A DNA stretch of 15,316 nt, taken from Collinsella sp. (GTDB lineage Bacteria > Actinomycetota > Coriobacteriia > Coriobacteriales > Coriobacteriaceae). The stretch covers positions 1 to 15,316 of the forward strand of contig DXLY01000043.1 in the NCBI GenBank assembly GCA_019414465.1. The letters run 5' to 3'. Shown in pieces: positions 1 to 6,980 of the stretch (positions are counted from its first letter, which is position 1; each line of letters opens with the position of its first letter). The notes under the pieces were generated by a model, which made no database searches, had not been told where the DNA came from, and was given only the letters and a program-made list of their open reading frames with translations. The position numbers and the translations under genes were made by a program.

Positions 1-251
1 ACGAACTCGGTCATAAACAGGTCATACCACTCGCAGGTCGACGACGTACCCACCGGCAGCGCCGAAGAGAAGCCCACGCGCATGTGCGGAGAGAAGCCCT
101 GCGTGACGGCATAGGGAAGTCCCGCACGGCGCACGATGCGCTCAATGGTATGGATTACTTCGAGATGGCCCAGGTACTTAAGGCGATCGCGCTTGCCATA
201 GCGAACACGAAGTCTAAAGAGCGAGGGGTTGTCGGTCAGGCGCTCACTCAT
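1..251 (-). CDS. TIGR03936/DUF2344 radical SAM-associated protein, 5' part only
   Basis: This is the N-terminal part (about 83 codons) of a gene that runs off the left edge. The ATG at 251 overlaps the stop of the upstream radical SAM gene as ATGA, so the two are translationally coupled. The visible protein starts MSERLTDNPSLFRLRVRYGK and continues with YLGHLEVIHTIERIVRRAGL, then QGFSPHMRVGFSSALPVG. These match the characteristic opening of the DUF2344 (TIGR03936) family: a 'K..LRFLSHLD' strand and helix followed by 'QGFNPHP...LPVG'. The family is of unknown function and is nearly always encoded beside, or fused to, TIGR03960-type radical SAM proteins, as here. I infer that it is the partner of that enzyme. 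The C-terminal half cannot be judged. The family assignment is fairly sure; any biochemical role is not known. Confidence 0.88.
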   Translation of the reverse strand, partial: MSERLTDNPSLFRLRVRYGKRDRLKYLGHLEVIHTIERIVRRAGLPYAVTQGFSPHMRVGFSSALPVGTSSTCEWYDLFMTEF

Positions 252-2125
252 GCGCGATCACCCATCAATACATTCTTGGCGTGGAGCGTGGGGCAGATCC
301 CGCAGCCGGTGCACGACGTGCGGGTACAGTCGGGAGTCGTGACGCCCTCGAGCGAGCGACGGTACTCGCGCTCGAGGAAGCCGCGCGTGCAGCCGGGGCT
401 CACGTGCTCCCACGGCAGGCGCCAGTCCAACTCGTAGGGCAGGTGCACGAGCTCATTGAGGTCGATGCCGTTTTTGGCAGCAGCTTCCTTCCAGTTATCG
501 AGCGAGAAATGCTCTACCCAGGCGTCAAAGCGAGAGCCCGAGCGCCAAGCATCGATGATGACGGGCGTCATGTCACGACCGGCGCGGGAAAGCGCGGCCT
601 CGATGAGCGAGGTCTCGGCATCGTGGTAATGCACGCGGACGGCACGGTTGCGAACGCTCGTGATAAGCAGCTTCTGGCGACGCTTGACGTCGTCGTAGTC
701 GAGCTGCGGGCACCACTGGAACGGCGTGGCAGCCTTGGGGATAAAGACCGAAACCGAGATCGACACCGAAATCGAGCCGCGACGAGCCTTGGGCACCACG
801 GAACGACCGAGCTCCAGCACGTGATCGGCCAGATTGGCGATGGCCACGATGTCCTCATCGCGCTCGCCGGGAAGGCCCATCATAAAGTAGAGCTTCATGC
901 GGTTCCAACCGGCCTCGAAGGCCGCCTTGGCCGCACGGTCCAGGTCCTCCTCGGTCACGTTCTTGTTAATGATGTCGCGCATGCGCTGGCTGCCGGCCTC
1001 GGGCGCGAACGTCAGTCCGCCCTTCTTTTCGCCGGCGACCGACTCGGCCATATCCACGCCAAACGAATCCAGGCGCTGCGACGGAATAGACACGCGAATA
1101 CCCGTATCCTCCAGGCGACGGTTGAGCCTGCCGAGCACGTCGCGAATGCAGGAGTGGTCGGTCGTGGAGAGCGAGGTCAGCGACACCTCGTCATAGCCAG
1201 TCTTTTCCAGGCCCTGAATCACCGACGAGACGATCTGGTCGGTCGAGCGCTCGCGCACCGGGCGATACGTCATGCCGGCCTGGCAAAAACGACAGCCGCG
1301 GGCGCAGCCGCGCAGGATCTCGATAGACAGGCGGTCGTGAACCAGCTGCGCATAGGGCACGCACGACTGCGACAGCGGATTCGTGGCGCCGAAATCCTCG
1401 ACGACGCGCTTGTAGACCACGGTCGGCGCATCCTTGCCCTCACGTGGCACGGTGTAGCCATGCGGCGAGCAGGGCTCGTCATGACGAACCTCATAGAGTG
1501 ACGGCACGTAGTTGCCGGCAATGGATGCAAGCTGCTCAACAATCTGCGCGCGCGGGACTCCTTCGTCACGCAGGCGGCGATGCAGCTGGCAGGTCTCGAG
1601 CAGCGATTCCTCGCCCTCACCGATGAGGATGGCATCGAAGAAGGCCGCGTACGGCTCGGGGTTGTACACCGAGGGGCCGCCGGCGATGATGATGGGGTCG
1701 TCTTCACCTCGGTCGGCCGCTAACAGCGGAATGCCAGCGAGGTCGAGAGCCTCGAGGAAGTTCGTCACCGCCATCTCGTGCGGCACATGCAGGCCGACGA
1801 TATCAAACGAAGCGACCGGCGCTGCACCCTCGAGCGACAGCAGTGGAATGCCCGCCTCGCGCATGGCGTCACCCATATCGGGCCACGGCACATAGCCGCG
1901 CTCGCAGGAGATGCCCTCGGCCTGGTTAAGGATGTTGTAGAGGATGGCGATGCCCTGGTTGGGCAGACCAACCTCGTACACATCCGGGTAGATCAGGCAG
2001 CAACGGTAGTCGGCATCGGCCTTGGAAAGCGTGCCCCACTCGTGATCGATATAGCGGCTCGGCTTCTCGACCTTGGCGAGCAACGGCTCAATTAAATGAA
2101 AACAATCTTGGTACGGAACGCGCAA
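248..2125 (-). CDS. TIGR03960-type radical SAM protein with B12-binding-like N-terminal domain
   Basis: This 625-residue protein opens with a Rossmann-type region (about residues 40-190, with IIIAGGPSVYNPEPYA and FFDAILIGEGE) like cobalamin-binding domains of radical SAM enzymes. The radical SAM core carries RGCARGCRFC, so C274, C278 and C281 form the CX3CX2C site for the 4Fe-4S cluster that cleaves S-adenosylmethionine. TFAPEAGSQRMR and KLYFMMGLPGE are typical of the YgiQ/TIGR03960 group. Near the end, C600, C605, C608 and C611 could hold a second metal site. The usual cobalamin DxHxxG motif is not visible, so B12 binding is by homology only. The start is TTG at 2125, preceded by AGGGG at a 7-base spacing; that AGGGG overlaps the TAG stop of the upstream DUF697 gene. 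The 4-base overlap with the DUF2344 gene supports a joint function. The substrate is unknown. Confidence 0.9.
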   Translation of the reverse strand: MRVPYQDCFHLIEPLLAKVEKPSRYIDHEWGTLSKADADYRCCLIYPDVYEVGLPNQGIAILYNILNQAEGISCERGYVPWPDMGDAMREAGIPLLSLEGAAPVASFDIVGLHVPHEMAVTNFLEALDLAGIPLLAADRGEDDPIIIAGGPSVYNPEPYAAFFDAILIGEGEESLLETCQLHRRLRDEGVPRAQIVEQLASIAGNYVPSLYEVRHDEPCSPHGYTVPREGKDAPTVVYKRVVEDFGATNPLSQSCVPYAQLVHDRLSIEILRGCARGCRFCQAGMTYRPVRERSTDQIVSSVIQGLEKTGYDEVSLTSLSTTDHSCIRDVLGRLNRRLEDTGIRVSIPSQRLDSFGVDMAESVAGEKKGGLTFAPEAGSQRMRDIINKNVTEEDLDRAAKAAFEAGWNRMKLYFMMGLPGERDEDIVAIANLADHVLELGRSVVPKARRGSISVSISVSVFIPKAATPFQWCPQLDYDDVKRRQKLLITSVRNRAVRVHYHDAETSLIEAALSRAGRDMTPVIIDAWRSGSRFDAWVEHFSLDNWKEAAAKNGIDLNELVHLPYELDWRLPWEHVSPGCTRGFLEREYRRSLEGVTTPDCTRTSCTGCGICPTLHAKNVLMGDRA

Positions 2126-2135
2126 CGGAAAACCC

Positions 2136-3065
2136 CTAAGCAGCGAGATCTGATGCGTCCTGGTAGGACGCCATAGGACGGGTAGCGCCCGCGACCGTGG
2201 TCACAAGATCGCGAACGCGGGAAAACGTGGCAGTGACCACCTCATTGGCACGGCTGTAGTCGACATCGCGCTCGTAGAGCGAAACGAGCGCACGGCCCAT
2301 GCCATAGGTGCCCGCGGCAGCAGTGAGCGCCTTGACGGCAAACCCAATATGCGGCGTCTGCTTGACGAGCGCGCGGGTGACCGCGCGAATCAAAAGACCG
2401 CCGGCAAGCACGCCCGCGACCTCGTAGCCACGCTCGGGTTTAATGCCGCGTCCAAAGACGGCAGCGAGCTCAAAGAGCATGCCCACCTGCGCCAGCGCCA
2501 TAACGGGATAATCGGCGCCCGGCAAAAACACCAGTGCACCGGTCGCCATATTGGTGAGCGCGCACGAGGTGATGATACGGTTGGCCGCCGCGATGCGCAT
2601 GAAGGCAAAGTTCGCCGCAAAAGCCGTTTCCTTGTCGGTGCGATCGAGAATCCAGCGGGCAAGCGTCTCGAGCAGATACGTCTTATCGATTGCCGCTACC
2701 ACGCCGAGCATGGGCGTGGACTCCTCGATAAACGGCACCTCCACAGCAGACTCGGCAAGCACGCACACGGGCGCGCCGGCGATCACGAGCTCCTGCACGG
2801 CACTCTCCAAGCGGTCGGAACCACACGAGAGCACCAGCACCACATCGGTATCGGTCTTTGGAGCAATTCGCTCCTCCCCCAGACGCTCGACGCGCACAAT
2901 GCCCGAGGTCGTCTGCGGCACAAAGGCGTCACGCACCGTCTCGGCCAGAAAGCGCGAGGCGGACGAATCCAGATAGACCGAGACGCGCACCGGCGTATCG
3001 GAATCCTTCTTAACGGACGCGCCCATCTTAAAAGCGCGGGTCAGCTTATCTACGGGAATTTTCAT
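2136..3065 (-). CDS. DUF697-family membrane protein
   Basis: This is a 309-residue protein of unknown function. Residues 1-130 look like a mixed alpha/beta domain (strands around VRVSVYL, DVVLVLSC, APVCVLAES) without a P-loop, so I do not call it a GTPase. From about residue 150 it resembles DUF697, the helical membrane-associated domain often attached to small GTPases. This part includes RIAAANRIITSCALTNMATG, then MALAQVGMLFELAAVFGR, YEVAGVLAGGLLIRAVTRAL, and IGFAVKALTAAAGTYGMGRA. Three or four hydrophobic helices fall between residues 165 and 255. The ATG at 3065 has a strong GGAGGGG Shine-Dalgarno sequence 6 bases upstream and lies 18 bases after the rodA stop; the gene ends 10 bases before the radical SAM start. 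Its place in the operon suggests a role linked to the envelope or to the radical SAM pair, but this is inference only. Confidence 0.8.
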   Translation of the reverse strand: MKIPVDKLTRAFKMGASVKKDSDTPVRVSVYLDSSASRFLAETVRDAFVPQTTSGIVRVERLGEERIAPKTDTDVVLVLSCGSDRLESAVQELVIAGAPVCVLAESAVEVPFIEESTPMLGVVAAIDKTYLLETLARWILDRTDKETAFAANFAFMRIAAANRIITSCALTNMATGALVFLPGADYPVMALAQVGMLFELAAVFGRGIKPERGYEVAGVLAGGLLIRAVTRALVKQTPHIGFAVKALTAAAGTYGMGRALVSLYERDVDYSRANEVVTATFSRVRDLVTTVAGATRPMASYQDASDLAA

Positions 3066-3083
3066 AGCAAACCCCTCCAGCGG

Positions 3084-4310
3084 TTACGCGGCGCCCGAAC
3101 GATGCCGCCATATGGATTGTACGATACCCACCGTCAGCAGCTGAATCATCATCGAAGACGAACCGAAGCTAATAAACGGTAGCGGAATACCGGTAATCGG
3201 CATCATGCCGATGCACATGCCGATGTTTTCGAAAGTCTGGAACGCCCACATGCCAACGATGCCCACACACGAAAGACGCAAAAACAGCGACTCGCACTTA
3301 AAGGCGACGCGAATCGTCGAAAAGATCAGCAGCACGTAGAGGCACAGGAGCAAAAAGGAACCGCAAAAGCCAAAGGTCTCGGACAGGAAGGCGAAGACGA
3401 AGTCGGTGTGGAACTCAGGCAGAAAGCCGCCGGCCGACTGCGTCGCATGCCCCAGGCCCTTACCAAAGAAGCCGCCCGAGCCAACGGCGATAAGCGACTG
3501 CTGCAGGTTGTAGGCATCGTCCGAATCGGCATTATCGGGGTCGATAAAGACCGTCAGACGGTTCATCTGATACTGCTTGATGAGCACATCGTGGCCGAGC
3601 AACGAATCAAAGACCGAATCAAGCGCCAGGACGAGGGCCACCAGGCCCACGAGCAGGGCCAGGGTCGACAGCACCCATTCGCGGCGTGCACCGCTCATGC
3701 AGATGACGATGGCGCCCGAAACCAGCACGACCAGGCCCGAGCCCAGGTCACCCATGGCAACGACGGCCAAAAACGGAATGGACAGCATGCCGCAGAGCTT
3801 GACGTAGTCGCGAACGGTATCGATGCGACCGTTATACTGCGAACCAAGCGTAGCAATAAAGAAGATGGTGATGAGCTTGGCAAGCTCAACCGGCTGGAAC
3901 GTCAAGCCGATACCGGGAATCTTGATCCAGCCCGTCATGCCCAGACCGCCCGTATAGGACAGACCCGGAATCTTGGGCGAGAAGATCACGATCAGGTCGA
4001 TGACGAGCAACGCCGTCGAGAAATTGGAAATACCGCGCAGGTCGGTACGCCAGACCAGCACCGCCAGCACCGCCCCGATGCCAATTCCCAGAAGATGGCG
4101 TGAAAACGATGCATCGGCCTTAAACTGCGAAGCCGACCAGATAATGATGGCACCGTAGGCGACGAGCGCCACAGTAGCCACGAGCACACCGATATGCACC
4201 TTTTGGCGAAACGTGCCGCGCGAGGCCGAAAGTTGCTTGTTGACGCGGTCCAGGCTGCTGCGAGAGCCGGTCTTGGTTGAACGGAACAGATCCGCCGGAG
4301 AAAAATCCAT
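3084..4310 (-). CDS. rodA: RodA, SEDS-family peptidoglycan glycosyltransferase
   Basis: This 408-residue polytopic membrane protein polymerises glycan strands from lipid II during lateral wall growth, as partner of the class B PBP encoded immediately upstream. A cytoplasmic N-terminus of about 38 residues is followed by around ten hydrophobic segments. SEDS hallmarks visible are FQPVELAKL (138-146), MGDLGSGLV (186-194), GGFLPEFHTDFVFAFLSE (294-311) and GIPLPFISFGSSS (374-386). D303 in HTDF corresponds to the acidic residue required for activity in RodA homologues. The HTDF form and the pairing with PBP2 favour RodA over FtsW. The first motif reads PVE where most family members have PSE. The ATG at 4310 follows GGAGG at a 5-base spacing, and the mrdA stop TAG lies within TAGGAGG, so translation is probably coupled. 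The next gene starts 18 bases after the TAA. Confidence 0.95.
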   Translation of the reverse strand: MDFSPADLFRSTKTGSRSSLDRVNKQLSASRGTFRQKVHIGVLVATVALVAYGAIIIWSASQFKADASFSRHLLGIGIGAVLAVLVWRTDLRGISNFSTALLVIDLIVIFSPKIPGLSYTGGLGMTGWIKIPGIGLTFQPVELAKLITIFFIATLGSQYNGRIDTVRDYVKLCGMLSIPFLAVVAMGDLGSGLVVLVSGAIVICMSGARREWVLSTLALLVGLVALVLALDSVFDSLLGHDVLIKQYQMNRLTVFIDPDNADSDDAYNLQQSLIAVGSGGFFGKGLGHATQSAGGFLPEFHTDFVFAFLSETFGFCGSFLLLCLYVLLIFSTIRVAFKCESLFLRLSCVGIVGMWAFQTFENIGMCIGMMPITGIPLPFISFGSSSMMIQLLTVGIVQSIWRHRSGAA

Positions 4311-4319
4311 CGCAACCTC

Positions 4320-6389
4320 CTATCGAACCGAAGAATCGCCCGAGGCCGAAGAGGTATCGGGCTCGTCATAAATCACGCCGAGCACGTCGCGCACGACATG
4401 CATCGCGGTATCTGAGCCACCGCCGCCCTGCTCCAGGACGGTAGCGATGACATACTTGGGATCATCGGCCGGTGCATAGGCGCAGAACCACGCGTATTCG
4501 TCCTCGCCACTTTTCTCGCCCGTGCCCGACTTGCCGTATACCTGCGGCGTCAGGGTGCCAAAGTGCGCCGCCAGGGACGTCGATGCCGTGTAAATCACGT
4601 CGTGCATGCCGTTGCGAACAAGAGCCAAATCCGAATCGCTGTTGATCTTGGCCTCCAGGCGCTTCTTCTTGCCCTTGCCATTGTACTTATAGGCATCGCC
4701 GTCGCCATCGCGCGACACGGCAGACAAAAATACGTGAGGCACGTACTGTTTGCCGCCGTTGGCAAGACCCATATAGGCGCACGCCATCTGCAGGGGCGTC
4801 ACCAGGATGTCGCCCTGGCCGATAGCAATGTTGGTCATATCGCCGGCATTCCACTTGCGGTCCTCGGCAGAGGCGTCGGTGAAGTACGACTCTTTCCACT
4901 CGGCATCGGGAATACGGCCCGCGCCCTCACTCGGCAAATCGATACCGCAGGTCTTGCCTAGGCCCCAGCGACGAAAGACCTCCTGCAGGCCCTCGGGATG
5001 TTGCTCGTCATAAAAGAACGCCTTACCCATGTCGTAGAAGACGGGGTCGCACGAGTTGGCGATACCCGACTGCAGCGTCATGGTGCCGTGGCCAGACGTC
5101 AGCCAGCAGCGCTTGCCCCAAGCCTTGCCCAGACCCGTCCAATAACCCGTGCAGTTGGTTGTCTGCGTTGAAGTGTAGGTTCCAAACTCAAGACCGGCCA
5201 GTGCCGAGAGCGGCTTGATGGTCGAGGCCGACATGTACTGTCCGCTAATGGCGCGGTTGAGCAGCGGGTGCGAACCCTTGTCATCATTGAGCTCGGTCCA
5301 CACGTCATTTGAGACGCCGCCGATAAAGACGGACGGATCGAACTTGGGCTGGCTCGCCATGCCCAGGATCTCGCCATTGTTGGGATCGAGACACACCACA
5401 GCGCCGTTGCCGGCATTGCTGTAGCCAGTGGTCTTGGCAAGCTCGATAGCGCTCGCCAGCGCCGTCTCACAGGCCTGTTGGATCTTAAGGTCGAGCGTGA
5501 GCTTAATGTCGGAGCCGGCCTTCGCGGGCACGGCGCCGGCCTGACCGGTCACATTGCCCGAAGCATCGACCTTGACGGTCTGCTCGCCACGAATACCCTG
5601 CAGCAGGTTTTCGTAGTAGCTCTCAACGCCCGCCTGGCCCACGATATCGCCCGACTGGTACGTAATCTTGCCAGCAGAAGCATCATCATCGCCAGAGGTT
5701 TTCTTATTCTGGGCCTCGAGCTGCTCGGAGGTAATGGTGCCGGTATAGCCCAAGATATGGCATGCCGTCTCGCCGTATGGATACTGGCGCTCGGTACGCT
5801 CGGCAATCTTGACGCCCGGGAACTCGCCGGCGTGTTCCTTGATATAGGCAACCGTGGAGCGACGGACGTCCGTCGCGATGGTATGCAGGCTCTGAGCGCC
5901 CTCGGAATTGTCCTGAATATTGCGAAGGACCGCCACGTAAGGCATTCCAAGCACGTTGGCAAGATGGCGAACCAGAACCTCATCCTCGGCAAGGTCGCGG
6001 TAGGCCACGACAGCAAGTGAGGGACGGTTCTGGACAAGTGCCACGCCATTGCGGTCGAGGATGCGACCGCGCACAGCGGGAGTGGTAACGGTGCGAGTCT
6101 GATTGCTATTAGCCTGCTTCTCGTAATAGTCCGACGAGACCATCTGCATGCCCCACAGCTTGACGGCGAGCGCCGCAAACATCGCGCCCACACCCGTGGT
6201 GAGGATGGAAAAGCGGCCCTTAAAGGCGGTCGCCGCGGTATTGCCCTCGCCCTCGGTGGCGCGCGGGGCCGTTCCATGCTGCGTATCGTAGGTAAAACGG
6301 GAATCGCCACGACGCATGATGACCAGCGCGACCACGATGGCCACGACCAGCACGATACCGGCGATAATAACCGTCAACTGGGAAGACAT
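4320..6389 (-). CDS. mrdA: Penicillin-binding protein 2, class B transpeptidase of the elongasome
   Basis: This 689-residue PBP2 cross-links peptidoglycan on the outer face of the membrane and activates RodA. The dimerisation (pedestal) domain starts at about residue 95, with PAVRGRILDRNGVAL at 104-118. The transpeptidase domain has S389-T-I-K392 (nucleophile serine), S446-C-D448 (the S-x-D form of the second motif) and K620-S-G-T623. C413, C428, H434 and C447 have the spacing of the zinc site described in E. coli PBP2. The N-terminus is unusual: a hydrophobic helix at about 6-25, a basic linker, then the membrane segment expected for PBP2 at about 60-82, so the protein carries roughly 58 extra residues. 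The ATG at 6389 is supported by GGGGAGG at a 7-base spacing, overlapping the mreD TAG stop; the gap is 13 bases. Confidence in function is high. Confidence 0.95.
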   Translation of the reverse strand: MSSQLTVIIAGIVLVVAIVVALVIMRRGDSRFTYDTQHGTAPRATEGEGNTAATAFKGRFSILTTGVGAMFAALAVKLWGMQMVSSDYYEKQANSNQTRTVTTPAVRGRILDRNGVALVQNRPSLAVVAYRDLAEDEVLVRHLANVLGMPYVAVLRNIQDNSEGAQSLHTIATDVRRSTVAYIKEHAGEFPGVKIAERTERQYPYGETACHILGYTGTITSEQLEAQNKKTSGDDDASAGKITYQSGDIVGQAGVESYYENLLQGIRGEQTVKVDASGNVTGQAGAVPAKAGSDIKLTLDLKIQQACETALASAIELAKTTGYSNAGNGAVVCLDPNNGEILGMASQPKFDPSVFIGGVSNDVWTELNDDKGSHPLLNRAISGQYMSASTIKPLSALAGLEFGTYTSTQTTNCTGYWTGLGKAWGKRCWLTSGHGTMTLQSGIANSCDPVFYDMGKAFFYDEQHPEGLQEVFRRWGLGKTCGIDLPSEGAGRIPDAEWKESYFTDASAEDRKWNAGDMTNIAIGQGDILVTPLQMACAYMGLANGGKQYVPHVFLSAVSRDGDGDAYKYNGKGKKKRLEAKINSDSDLALVRNGMHDVIYTASTSLAAHFGTLTPQVYGKSGTGEKSGEDEYAWFCAYAPADDPKYVIATVLEQGGGGSDTAMHVVRDVLGVIYDEPDTSSASGDSSVR

Positions 6390-6402
6390 CTACGGGCCTC
6401 CC

Positions 6403-6969
6403 CTATTTGAGCTTGCGGGTCTTGGGCTTAAAGCGCATACCCGTCTGGCGTCCGCCACGTGCGGAGAATCCATAGCCGGACTGTGGCACGACGCCGGACA
6501 TCAAAAACGGAATGGCAACCAGACCCGTCAGGATCGAGGACGGCAGCGCATGGCCGAAGATCGCCACGACAAAGCTCGTCTCCAAACCCATAAACAGCAA
6601 GATGATGCTGTAGATCACATTAATGACGAGCGCGAAGGCGCCCACAGTGACGCCGCGCGCACTCGGGGTACCGCCCGTCTGACCGACTGCGCTGTGCACC
6701 AGGGCAAAAGAACCCACGGTCAGCAGGAGCGACATAACGCCCACCGGCACGGCAGCGGACAGGTCATAAAACAAGCCGCTGCAAAAACCGCACGCGACGG
6801 CACGGGTCGGGTCGCCCGAGAACACGCTTAGGCACACCAGGATAATCATGAAGTTGACGCGACCGCCCGCAACGGAGATCTGCGGTGCCAGGCCTGCCTG
6901 CAGCAGCACGCACACGATGGCGGCGATTACAAACGTGCGGGAGCTCATCCCCTGCTCGTGTAGATCCAT
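6403..6969 (-). CDS. mreD: MreD, rod-shape-determining membrane protein
   Basis: This protein of about 188 residues is very hydrophobic, with five or six predicted membrane helices, the usual size and pattern for MreD. It starts MDLHEQGMSSRTFVIAAIV, followed by helices around LVCLSVF, the GLFYDLSAAVPVG stretch (the conserved G-x-x-x-D-L feature of MreD), LLLTVGSFALVHSAV, VIYSIILLFMG and LTGLVAIPFLM, and ends in a basic tail (RFKPKTRKLK). MreD links the MreB/MreC complex to the membrane elongation machinery. I chose the ATG at 6969 over the in-frame ATG at 6975. AGGGGG lies 7 bases before the former but only 1 base before the latter, which is too close. The AGGGGG overlaps the mreC TAG stop, an 11-base gap. 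MreD is poorly conserved, so the call rests mostly on topology and position between mreC and mrdA. Confidence 0.9.
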   Translation of the reverse strand: MDLHEQGMSSRTFVIAAIVCVLLQAGLAPQISVAGGRVNFMIILVCLSVFSGDPTRAVACGFCSGLFYDLSAAVPVGVMSLLLTVGSFALVHSAVGQTGGTPSARGVTVGAFALVINVIYSIILLFMGLETSFVVAIFGHALPSSILTGLVAIPFLMSGVVPQSGYGFSARGGRQTGMRFKPKTRKLK

Positions 6970-6980
6970 GGACATGCCCC

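Noticed and set aside
281..1501. Long plus-strand open frame of 406 codons opposite the radical SAM gene
   Set aside because: It is antisense to a gene with clear family motifs. Its translation is Arg/Ala/His-rich without domains, as expected of a high-GC mirror frame.
2136..3065. MinD-like or GTPase identity for the DUF697 gene
   Set aside because: No P-loop (GxxxxGK[ST]) or other nucleotide-binding motif can be found in the protein.
6970..6975. First in-frame ATG of mreD at 6975
   Set aside because: The AGGGGG sequence ends 1 base before it, too close for initiation; the ATG at 6969 has a 7-base spacing.
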